A model generated the notes under the pieces. It did not search any database. It was not told where the DNA came from and saw only the letters and a program-made list of their open reading frames with translations. The position numbers were made by a program, and so were the translations under genes. From NCBI GenBank assembly GCA_020726005.1, contig DYTL01000015.1:1-12826 (forward strand): a DNA stretch of 12,826 bases, written 5' to 3'. Below, in pieces: positions 6,991 to 12,826 of the stretch; within the stretch, counting starts at the first letter, position 1; each line of letters starts with the position of its first letter. This DNA comes from Microcaldota archaeon. GTDB lineage: Archaea; Micrarchaeota; Micrarchaeia; Anstonellales; Bilamarchaeaceae.

Positions 6991-7018
6991 AAACTCACTA
7001 TTACTTTTTATATACAAC

Positions 7019-7040
7019 GGTTTATAATCTAGCTGTTATT
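7019..7040 (-). repeat. Direct repeat, copy 1 (pilin 3' end and promoter)
   Basis: Twenty-two bases identical to 7321-7342. On the minus strand the copy begins with AATAACAGCTAG, the last codons and stop of the second pilin gene, and ends with ATTATAAACC, a TATA-like element for the downstream pilin gene. Its position at the junction of the two paralogues marks the unit of a tandem duplication. Confidence 0.85.
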
Positions 7041-7292
7041 CTGCGTAATTAATTGTGCATTTTCAATTGAGAACGGAGATGTACTCTTCCAATATACATG
7101 ACTCTGCTCTACAATATTAGGAGTTTTGTTTTCGGTAACTCCTCCTAATAAAATAATTGCAATTATGAGAATCAACGCAATTACAACAATCACAATAAAA
7201 GTAATTGGATATTTTGCCATTATATTTGAATTTGTATTCTGCTTTCCATCCGCAAATTCTTTTATAGTTGTTTTTTTATTTGAATTAACCAT
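7029..7292 (-). CDS. Pilin-like paralogue without a class III processing motif
   Basis: An 87-residue paralogue of the neighbouring pilin at 6715-6990. Both share a MV(K/N).NKK start, a long Ile/Val-rich helix (here about 29-51) ending in LLGG, and a tail with QS.(V/T)YWK.T.PFS(I/V)E. Where the neighbour has QGSTEYL, this protein reads AKYPITF, so the Gln, Ser and Glu of the class III motif are gone and processing by the usual peptidase is doubtful. It may remain as an uncleaved membrane protein, act as a regulator or assembly partner, or be decaying. The frame is fully open and the tail is conserved, which argues against simple decay. ATG 7292 is preceded by GGTGGG and, further up, by CATATAAA (7309-7316). 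The TTG at 7319 is upstream of that and is unlikely to be the start. Confidence 0.72.
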   Translation of the reverse strand: MVNSNKKTTIKEFADGKQNTNSNIMAKYPITFIVIVVIALILIIAIILLGGVTENKTPNIVEQSHVYWKSTSPFSIENAQLITQNNS

Positions 7293-7320
7293 AAACCCAC
7301 CATTACTCTTTATATGCAAA

Positions 7321-7342
7321 GGTTTATAATCTAGCTGTTATT
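7321..7342 (-). repeat. Direct repeat, copy 2, with relic pilin 3' end
   Basis: Identical to 7019-7040 over 22 bases. Upstream on the minus strand, in the pilin frame, it reads ...GITGYQNNS-stop, comparable to the LITQNNS-stop of the second pilin, but this frame is closed 12 codons before the stop. It looks like the last trace of a third tandem pilin gene whose body has been lost, keeping the promoter that now serves the second gene. Confidence 0.6.
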
Positions 7343-7445
7343 TTGGTAACCAGTAATTCCGAACATCTTCTACAACTAAACCATTCGCGCGAACCAAAAA
7401 CATTATATTTACTAATCTTTTGTATAGATTATAAAAAATACAACA

Positions 7446-7478
7446 GCCTTGTGAATTCTTGACCAGTTTTTACAAGGC
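7446..7478. repeat. Short inverted repeat in the relic region
   Basis: GCCTTGT (7446-7452) and ACAAGGC (7472-7478) form a perfect 7-bp stem with a 19-nt loop. It lies in the gene-free stretch 7293-7608, which also holds the repeat copy and the relic described separately. Two neighbouring genes are transcribed away from it or stop before it, so it could be a terminator-like hairpin, a small RNA or chance. Confidence 0.3.
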
Positions 7479-7515
7479 CGAAAGAGGTAATTGATATTAT
7501 TTTTGCGTTTTTTAG

Positions 7516-7635
7516 CGAATTTATATAATTTCAAACTTCGAAATCGGAAGGTTTTTATTTACTTGCGGATTTACTGTTTTCCACCATAATACCATCTTGA
7601 AAGTGAAATTACCACGGAACGCTTTTCCAACCTAA
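7516..7635 (+). pseudogene. Relic fragment related to the gene at the right edge
   Basis: The plus strand is open from 7516 to TAA 7633-7635 without any start codon and runs into the end of carS. In this frame 7546-7578 reads GRFLFTCGFTV, matching GKFLFTCGFTV of the partial gene at 12618-12826 (minus). At DNA level 7545-7578 equals the complement of 12770-12803 in 33 of 34 positions; the one difference gives Arg for Lys. Upstream similarity fades quickly (NFEIG against FNSYG). Best read as a remnant of a duplicated gene. The function of the parent is not known. Confidence 0.5.
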
Positions 7636-8130
7636 TTTATTCGCAATAAAATTGCTTCCTGTATGTAATATATAAGTCATTATGAAAAGAAATGCTAATG
7701 ATTGCCATTCAAAAACAACAAAAGATATAAATGGAATTGCAAATAAAAGCGCGATTATCAAGAACATAAGTTGATCTAATATAAATGGTTTTCCTGGTTC
7801 AATTCCAATCCTTCTTTTTAGAAAACTTCCAAATGCATCCCCAATCATAGTTCCAATGCTCATCATTGCAAACGTAATAAACTGAATTCGCGCATCGTGA
7901 AAAAAAGTCAAAACAGTGAAATAAGAAATTATTCCTCCTATTACAATACCTCCAAATATTCCTGCAAAAAATCCGCGCACGGTTTTTCCATTCCCTAAGA
8001 TTCTTCTTCCATCAAAAAAACTTTTCCCAAAATCAAGTTTATTATCTCCGCACAAAATTACTGGTATTGCATTTGCGATATATGTAGGAAATATAAATAT
8101 AATTAGCTCTATTACAGTAAAAATATTCAT
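7609..8130 (-). CDS. carS: CDP-archaeol synthase
   Basis: Joins CTP to 2,3-bis-geranylgeranyl-glycerol phosphate to give CDP-archaeol, the activated precursor for polar head groups of archaeal membrane lipids. The 173 residues contain the family motifs in order: DNKLDFGKSF-FDGRRILGNGKT (29-50), an IGD (96-98), SFLKRRIGIEPGKP (102-115), DQL (119-121) and the C-terminal HTGSN...KLGWKSVPW. About five membrane helices are visible, and length is normal. It diverges from sppA, and TTTATAAT (minus, 8160-8153) lies about 26 nt before the ATG, so the message is probably leaderless. Confidence 0.95.
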   Translation of the reverse strand: MNIFTVIELIIFIFPTYIANAIPVILCGDNKLDFGKSFFDGRRILGNGKTVRGFFAGIFGGIVIGGIISYFTVLTFFHDARIQFITFAMMSIGTMIGDAFGSFLKRRIGIEPGKPFILDQLMFLIIALLFAIPFISFVVFEWQSLAFLFIMTYILHTGSNFIANKLGWKSVPW

Positions 8131-8150
8131 AAACGATTTTAATAAGAAAA

Positions 8151-8161
8151 GGATTATAAAC
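8151..8161. promoter_or_regulatory. Shared TATA element between carS and sppA
   Basis: GGATTATAAAC lies in the 51-nt gap between two divergent genes. On the plus strand TTATAAAC is 21-28 nt before the sppA ATG (8182). On the minus strand TTTATAAT is 23-30 nt before the carS ATG (8130). No other good TATA candidate lies in the gap, so one element probably serves both directions, with leaderless messages. Confidence 0.55.
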
Positions 8162-8181
8162 TAAATACAAGAAAAACATTT

Positions 8182-9108
8182 ATGAAAATCGAACCAATTC
8201 AAAGCGACAACAACAAAAAATGGATAAAATATGGAGGAGTAATGCTTTTGGGAATTGCATTCCTAGTTTTTTTAGCAGTGCTTGTATTCTCTTCGCTTTC
8301 TATGCATTTATCTGGAAAATGCATAGCCATTGTGGAAATAAAAGACGAAATAACCACTCAAGGTACACCTAACACACTCTTTGTTCCAGGTGTTCCTGGA
8401 AGTGAAGAGATCTCAACCGCAATAGAACAGATTAATTCTCGTGATGATGTTGGAGCAGTGCTTTTTGTAATAGACTCGCCAGGTGGCAGCGTTGTTGCAA
8501 GCCATGAAATTTATCAAGCAATCAAAAACCTTAAAAAACCAAAAGTTGCATATTTTCGGGAAATCGCTACATCAGGAGCGTATTACATTTCTGCAGGAAC
8601 TGACTATATAATAAGTGAACCAAATACGCTTACTGGCAATATTGGTGCACTAATGTTTCTAAGTGATATGAGCGGTCTTTTTGAAAAAATTGGATATAAT
8701 CTGACCGTAATAAAGAGTGGAGAAATGAAAGATATTGGTTCGCCATCGCGCCATCTCACGGAAAAAGAGCAAACTGTTCTTCAAACTTTGATAAACGAAA
8801 TATTTTTAGAATTCAAAACCATAATTATTGAAAATAGAGGTTCGCGCCTCAACAAAGAAAAATTCGCAGAGGTTTTAGACGGAAGAATTGTTAGCGGAAG
8901 ACAAGCAAAAGAAATCGGACTTGTAGATGCGCTTGGAAATAAAAAGGACGCGATAAAAAAAGCAACTGAACTTGCTGATATAACTGATAAAGAACCAACT
9001 ATTTGTGAAATAGACGTTTCCGGAAGAAGTAATAGTATATTTAATATACGCTCGCTTTTTCCTGCAATCCAAAACAATATAAAAAAGATAAGTATTAGAT
9101 ATGAATGA
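8182..9108 (+). CDS. sppA: Signal peptide peptidase SppA (S49 family)
   Basis: A membrane-anchored serine protease that breaks down cleaved signal peptides and other membrane-bound peptides on the outer side of the membrane. It has one N-terminal transmembrane helix (about 18-39), then the S49 fold: VLFVIDSPGGSV (93-104) with the oxyanion-hole glycines, the nucleophile S131 in ATSGAYY, and the general base K183 in SGEMKDIGSP. This is the Ser-Lys dyad of the short, single-domain form, and 308 residues is normal for archaea. The TATA element shared with carS lies about 25 nt upstream. The pilin-like operon follows 42 nt behind it on the same strand but has its own TATA candidate, so a functional link is only suggested. 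Confidence 0.95.
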   Translation: MKIEPIQSDNNKKWIKYGGVMLLGIAFLVFLAVLVFSSLSMHLSGKCIAIVEIKDEITTQGTPNTLFVPGVPGSEEISTAIEQINSRDDVGAVLFVIDSPGGSVVASHEIYQAIKNLKKPKVAYFREIATSGAYYISAGTDYIISEPNTLTGNIGALMFLSDMSGLFEKIGYNLTVIKSGEMKDIGSPSRHLTEKEQTVLQTLINEIFLEFKTIIIENRGSRLNKEKFAEVLDGRIVSGRQAKEIGLVDALGNKKDAIKKATELADITDKEPTICEIDVSGRSNSIFNIRSLFPAIQNNIKKISIRYE

Positions 9109-9121
9109 TTCAAATTAAGTT

Positions 9122-9129
9122 TTTAAATA
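9122..9129 (+). promoter_or_regulatory. TATA-like element of the pilin-like operon
   Basis: TTTAAATA lies between sppA and the operon, its centre about 25 nt before ATG 9151. AGGATTA at 9135-9141 is a weaker ribosome-site candidate. If used, the first message of the five-gene operon would be leaderless. Confidence 0.45.
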
Positions 9130-9150
9130 TTGTTAGGATTAATCTAAACA

Positions 9151-9741
9151 ATGGTAAAGGCATTTATATTTTCCATAGACGCATTTGTGGCATTTACGCT
9201 TATATTAATAGTATTACATTCGCTTATTTATTTCGTAACGATTCCGCCGAGTTATTATAGTGCACTTATGCAGGCAAATTATCTTGCACGCGACGCGCTC
9301 TCTTCAATCACAATTGCAAACGCATCAAATGTTCTCGGTGATTCAGTATTAGAAAATATCACTCTTCTTGAATATATAATGCAAAATAGAAACAATGCTG
9401 AAATACAAACATATATTGGAACAACCATACCAAATGAATATGGATATGCATTTGAATTTTTCGATTCTAAAACACATACCTGGGAAACAATATATAATAC
9501 AAAGGATCAATCTCTTGATTTGCACAATAAAGAATATCACAAACTCCGTGCGTCTGCGTATTCAATGTTTTTTGGTTATACAGATTCTAATAGAAACGGT
9601 TTTTCAAATCCTTTCTGTTATAAAACATGTAATCCAAATAAAAATCTGTTTGATTGTTCAACAACCCTATGCGATAGATCAATGATTTATAAAGCCGGCA
9701 ATGCAACACTTGGTTTGGTAAGATTAATTGTTTATAGGTAA
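9151..9741 (+). CDS. Pseudopilin-like secreted protein with FSxDA helix and four Cys
   Basis: First gene of a five-gene run. The 196 residues begin with MVK and a hydrophobic helix (about 4-30) carrying FSIDAFVAF, a pattern also seen in the fifth protein of the run (FSFDAIVAS) and in archaeal minor pilin-like proteins. The rest is an exposed domain without further helices. Near its end is a cysteine cluster, C156-x3-C160-x8-C169-x4-C174, that could form disulfides outside the cell or bind a metal. There is no QxSxE motif, so processing by a class III peptidase is unclear. The next gene starts 4 nt after its stop. I do not recognise a named family and assign no function beyond membrane-anchored, pilin-like. 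Confidence 0.7.
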   Translation: MVKAFIFSIDAFVAFTLILIVLHSLIYFVTIPPSYYSALMQANYLARDALSSITIANASNVLGDSVLENITLLEYIMQNRNNAEIQTYIGTTIPNEYGYAFEFFDSKTHTWETIYNTKDQSLDLHNKEYHKLRASAYSMFFGYTDSNRNGFSNPFCYKTCNPNKNLFDCSTTLCDRSMIYKAGNATLGLVRLIVYR

Positions 9742-9745
9742 TTTT

Positions 9746-11281
9746 ATGAAGACAAAAACATTCAAGGGATTTTTTTTCGTACTTATTTCATTTATATTGA
9801 TTTCATATATTTTCCTTTACTTTACTGCGTGGATAAATGCAATGGAAATTTCAGAAAAGGTTTCTTCCGAGAAATTTAGAGCAGTAAGTTTAGAAGGACT
9901 AACCGCACAACTTACACAAGAAAAATTTATGAAATTTTTTGATATTTCCGGTAATTACGCTCTCTTTAAAATAAATGAATATTCTTCAAATAGTTCCCAT
10001 ACAATGAAATATGATATTAACAGAGAATTATTCTACCTTAATCGCACATTTTTCAGTGTAATCACAAATGGCAGTTCAAATGATTTTGAAAATGAAGCTC
10101 TTAATTATTCAGATAGCGAATACGGCGTATATACTTTCTATGCATGGCTCAAAAACCTTAATTCAACTCTTTCACAAGCAGGACTTGAAATAAAATTATT
10201 TAATATAACTAATATGAACTTTAACCAGATAGATATAGTAACCTTCAATGCAACTATAAACATTTCTATTTTTATAAGTGATAACTTATCCATGATTTCT
10301 ATTAATCGCACATTTCATTTGGAAAAAAATTTTAGCATAGAAGGATTTCCAGACCCAATGATAAAAAGGGAATACGCGAAAATAGATTCTTCTTCAAATA
10401 TTGAAAAACGAATATATGTTAATGATACTCTATTGAAACTTGACATCAAAAATATTATAAATGGAACACAAGGACAGGGCTTCTTTTATGGACCGTTGAT
10501 TAATACGACTGATTCTATAAACAGCAATATAGCACTAAAAGGACAATACATATTAGTAGGTACTTATGATGAAATAATTAGCGTACCTGATTATTTGCAG
10601 TTTGGTGCGTATATATTAACAAATCAACCCATTGAAATTAGTACTTCCTGTCCTAATAGAAACGAAGACAAAACCTTCATGGCAATTACTTACAATTCTT
10701 CGCAAGCGTGCGCACTTAAAATTAAAAATAATGTAAATCAACCTTTCGCAGTAATTAAAGATTTTGATATAAAAAAGTTTAGCGGTCCAAATAGTGAATA
10801 TCACGCACTTATAATCGCCAATCACTCAACAGAGGAAGTAAAAAATAATGTTTCCAAAAAGAATTACAATGTTTCTGCGTACGATATTGAGAATTTACGC
10901 GATGCAACAATTTGCGCATATTTTATACCATCTACGCGCGCTCCTTCTTATGCACAAAGGCTTTCTGCGGATGCTCTTTCACTCAAAAGTCCAAATGGAA
11001 TGGAATCTTTCTTAGTAGGAAGATGGGCCGGAGGAGAAAATTTAGCGACTGGTAAAAAAATGTATGAAAATTCCAGCCGCGTAGATTGGGAATTTTTCAA
11101 TACAACAATTAAAGGTATAAAAATTCGGGGAATGCCGGGTTGTAAGACATTTTCAATGTGTTCAACAGGAGTTGGTATAGATGCACCACTCGGACACTTT
11201 AGATTTAGCAGTGATTCACTCTCTTTTTATAAAATTATGGATATAGCATGCAATGACGGTCGTGCAAGGTGCAATACATGA
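9746..11281 (+). CDS. Large membrane-anchored surface protein, rich in glycosylation sequons
   Basis: A 511-residue protein with one N-terminal hydrophobic helix (about 8-30) behind KTKTFKG, then a long exposed region. It holds about 20 N-x-S/T sequons spread along its length, which fits an N-glycosylated cell-surface protein; AT-rich coding also favours Asn, so the count is suggestive only. Cysteines cluster in the last 60 residues (GCKTFSMC, ACNDGRARC). ATG 9746 is the start: AGGTAA, which includes the stop of the gene before, lies 4 nt upstream. A TTG at 9728 overlaps that gene and is unlikely. Its last bases overlap the next start as ATGA. In the operon it would be the main exposed subunit or tip adhesin; that role is inference. 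Confidence 0.7.
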   Translation: MKTKTFKGFFFVLISFILISYIFLYFTAWINAMEISEKVSSEKFRAVSLEGLTAQLTQEKFMKFFDISGNYALFKINEYSSNSSHTMKYDINRELFYLNRTFFSVITNGSSNDFENEALNYSDSEYGVYTFYAWLKNLNSTLSQAGLEIKLFNITNMNFNQIDIVTFNATINISIFISDNLSMISINRTFHLEKNFSIEGFPDPMIKREYAKIDSSSNIEKRIYVNDTLLKLDIKNIINGTQGQGFFYGPLINTTDSINSNIALKGQYILVGTYDEIISVPDYLQFGAYILTNQPIEISTSCPNRNEDKTFMAITYNSSQACALKIKNNVNQPFAVIKDFDIKKFSGPNSEYHALIIANHSTEEVKNNVSKKNYNVSAYDIENLRDATICAYFIPSTRAPSYAQRLSADALSLKSPNGMESFLVGRWAGGENLATGKKMYENSSRVDWEFFNTTIKGIKIRGMPGCKTFSMCSTGVGIDAPLGHFRFSSDSLSFYKIMDIACNDGRARCNT

Positions 11282-11676
11282 AAGCGCAATCTAGTTTTGA
11301 GATGCTCGTAACTGTTGCAACGTTTCTTGCATTTTCAATGCCAATTATTTTGGCAGCGCTTGCAGCATCACAGCTCAAAGTTGAAGATTTTTCACTTTTT
11401 CATGGAAGGACCCTGGTTCAGTATCTTTCGGATAATGTAAATGATGTATACTTACAAGGTAATGGAGCAAAACGTACCATTCTTCTTGATTTTCCTCCCA
11501 ATAGTAAAAATCTAACAGTTTTTAACCATACAATTACTCTCTATCTTGCCAGTTCAAACGGAGTGTATGAAATTTCTCATCCATTTTTTGCGAATGTAAG
11601 TGATTTCAATGTTTCAAGAACCGGAATTGCCAATATTAATATTAGCATGGAAGAAGGACAGGTGAAGATACGATGA
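11278..11676 (+). CDS. Pilin-like protein with class III-type QSSFE motif
   Basis: A 132-residue protein opening MKA-QSSFEM, a class III-like prepilin motif (Q4, S6, E8), followed by a hydrophobic helix (about 9-32) and an exposed region with several N-x-S/T sites. The very short leader MKA would be removed before Q4. ATG 11278 overlaps the TGA of the preceding gene (ATGA), a common sign of translational coupling; the upstream ATG at 11269 would add MQY only. The gene end overlaps the next start as ATGA. A likely substrate of the peptidase at 108-953. Confidence 0.72.
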   Translation: MKAQSSFEMLVTVATFLAFSMPIILAALAASQLKVEDFSLFHGRTLVQYLSDNVNDVYLQGNGAKRTILLDFPPNSKNLTVFNHTITLYLASSNGVYEISHPFFANVSDFNVSRTGIANINISMEEGQVKIR

Positions 11677-12146
11677 TTTTAAAAGGACAGGTTGCAACTG
11701 AATTTTTTGTTTATTCTTCAGTTTTCCTCATTGTTGTATTGAGTGCGTATTCTGTTATCTTCTTTGTTCAGAATATAGAAAAATCAAATATGGATTTACT
11801 TTATGTAAAATCATTTGGTGAAAATTTTGCAGTGCATATAAATACTGCAATGAACGCTCAAGAAGGATTTAATTACACTATGAAATTTGATAAGAGAATA
11901 TTAGGAAAAGAATATAGAGTTCTGTTTAGACCTACTGAAAGTGGAAAAAATGCATTCACATTTATAAGTTGGAGCGAAAAAAACATATCGTATGTTTATC
12001 CTATCGGAAATATAGCTTTACTTAATGGAACCTGTGTTTCCAAACCCATTCCTCCGAAGCTATATTATGAAATAAACACAAACCTCGAAATGGTTAATTT
12101 TTACAATGATGGGGAAAAAATAATTATTTCTCAAATGGGATGCTAA
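11673..12146 (+). CDS. Pilin-like protein with KGQVATEF motif
   Basis: A 157-residue protein opening MILKG-QVATEFF, in which Gln6 and Glu10 have the QxxxE spacing of class III prepilins, with Ala in place of Ser. A hydrophobic helix (about 12-33) follows. The rest is predicted outside the cell, with two cysteines (C127, C157). AGGTGA, a strong ribosome site, lies about 8 nt before the ATG, inside the preceding gene, and the two genes overlap as ATGA. Its TAA overlaps the next ATG. Archaeal pilin-like proteins often begin with KGQxAxEF; the precise family is not identified. Confidence 0.72.
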   Translation: MILKGQVATEFFVYSSVFLIVVLSAYSVIFFVQNIEKSNMDLLYVKSFGENFAVHINTAMNAQEGFNYTMKFDKRILGKEYRVLFRPTESGKNAFTFISWSEKNISYVYPIGNIALLNGTCVSKPIPPKLYYEINTNLEMVNFYNDGEKIIISQMGC

Positions 12147-12601
12147 TGAGAAACTATAAAAAAGGCCAGTATTTCAGTTTTGATGCAATAGTTGCCTCAA
12201 TAATTTTCATACTTACTTTTATATCTTTGGTTAGCTACTGGTTTAGCGTTAAATCAATGTTAGAATCTAAGGAGAATGAATTAGAAAAGCAAGCTATTCG
12301 CATAAGTGATTTTATGCTTATTAATCTAACAATTTCACATGAAGATAAACGCATAATGAATAATACACTACAAACACTTAGTTCTTTAAACTACGGCCAA
12401 TTAAAAAATAGATTTAATAGCCCATATAATATCTTTATTAATATTACTAAACAAGGTAAAAATAATGGTATGCCTATTGTTGTTCTAGGTAATGCACCGC
12501 CACCCAAAATACGGGATATAGCAAAAGTAAGAAGAGTATTTATTCTTGTAAATGAAACATACGAAACTCCAGCTACGCTTGATATATATCTATATAAATG
12601 A
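12146..12601 (+). CDS. Pseudopilin-like protein with KKGQYFSFDA start
   Basis: Last gene of the run. The 151 residues start MRNYKKGQ-YFSFDAIVAS, a basic leader followed by a helix (about 9-35) with the FSxDA signature found also in the first protein of the operon. A charged, probably helical stretch (about 40-60) comes next, as in the stalk of pilins. ATG 12146 overlaps the TAA of the gene before (TAATG); ATG 12140 would add two residues. The next gene is convergent and ends 16 nt away, so the operon ends here. Role inferred from the neighbours only. Confidence 0.7.
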   Translation: MRNYKKGQYFSFDAIVASIIFILTFISLVSYWFSVKSMLESKENELEKQAIRISDFMLINLTISHEDKRIMNNTLQTLSSLNYGQLKNRFNSPYNIFINITKQGKNNGMPIVVLGNAPPPKIRDIAKVRRVFILVNETYETPATLDIYLYK

Positions 12602-12617
12602 GTTGTTAGAAAATACA

Positions 12618-12826
12618 CTATTCAAATTTATTGGCAAGCCATTCTTCAAAGGTTGGGTCTTCAACTACATAAATTTCTTTTTCTGTCTTTTCAACAATCC
12701 GTGAGTCGTTGAATAGAGGTATTCCAATGCTTTGTCATTAATGCTTGAAAGAGTTGAAATTATCTCTTTAACAGTAAATCCGCAAGTAAATAAAAACTTT
12801 CCGTAAGAGTTAAAAATATACGGATA
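12618..12826 (-). pseudogene. Partial gene at window edge, apparently frameshifted
   Basis: The start lies beyond the window. From the edge, one minus-strand frame reads IFNSYGKFLFTCGFTV followed by KEIISTLSSINDKALE and stops at 12665. A second frame, one base back, is open from 12734 and reads GIPLFNDSRIVEK, then IYVVEDPTFEEWLANKFE, to TAG at 12618-12620. Both look like protein, so one base was probably lost between about 12667 and 12734, by mutation or sequencing error. A true -1 frameshift site is less likely. The pattern faintly resembles small archaeal DUF proteins with a C-terminal F.EW, but I do not recognise it. It shares a 34-bp stretch with the relic at 7545-7578. Confidence 0.5.

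Noticed and set aside
7338..7403. 21-codon minus-strand ORF (MFLVRANG..., ending NYWLPK)
   Set aside because: NYW recalls the YWK of the pilins, but the frame differs from the repeat's pilin frame, there is no helix and no ribosome site; probably chance in relic sequence.
7521..7595. 24-codon minus-strand ORF over the 34-bp repeat
   Set aside because: The opposite strand gives a matching peptide in both copies with a conservative Arg/Lys change, while this frame stops soon in the second copy.
12670..12695. Programmed -1 frameshift site
   Set aside because: The heptamer G-AAA-AAG lacks the matching first base, no clear stem follows, and the reading suggests the change of frame lies further upstream.

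Overview
This is an AT-rich archaeal window. The markers are a replication factor C small subunit, CDP-archaeol synthase, archaeal Pus10, an archaeal tRNA-splicing endonuclease, a prepilin with a class III (QxSxE) signal sequence, and TATA boxes placed so that many start codons would open leaderless messages. The splicing endonuclease reads as a fused three-unit protein. To my knowledge that form (epsilon-2) is described from ARMAN/Micrarchaeota, so a DPANN archaeon close to Micrarchaeota is my best guess. This assignment is inference. I see no insertion sequence, integrase, CRISPR array or rRNA.

Layout. Positions 108-2063 (minus) hold pus10 followed without a gap by an A24 prepilin peptidase. 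Positions 2157-2290 (minus) are a tRNA-Phe(GAA) carrying a 61-nt intron, directly downstream of endA (2347-3525, minus). Positions 3627-5588 (minus) form a likely operon of a ubiquitin-like sulfur carrier ending in GG, an NcsA/TtuA-type tRNA thiolase and an MBL-fold hydrolase. This left part is therefore a tRNA maturation cluster: splicing, pseudouridylation and thiolation, with possible 3' processing. A previously uncalled 33-residue membrane protein lies at 5639-5740 (plus) and shares one TATA element with the sulfur-carrier gene. rfcS (5744-6700) sits directly behind two tandem pilin-like paralogues (6715-6990 and 7029-7292, all minus), one of which has lost the prepilin cleavage motif. A short region (7293-7608) holds repeat and relic sequence. 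carS (minus) and sppA (plus) diverge from one shared TATA box at about 8155.

Positions 9151-12601 (plus) form a compact five-gene operon with translational overlaps. Every product starts with a hydrophobic helix of the archaeal pilin/pseudopilin kind. The largest carries about 20 N-glycosylation sequons. No pilus ATPase or platform protein lies in the window, but the prepilin peptidase at the left end could process some of these proteins. At the right edge a minus-strand gene enters, apparently frameshifted. It shares a 34-bp near-identical stretch with the relic at 7545-7578.

The best candidates for something undescribed are the five-gene pseudopilin operon, the duplicated pilin pair with a lost processing site, the 33-residue membrane protein on a symmetric promoter, and the pairing of a fused splicing endonuclease with an intron whose splice motif is imperfect.
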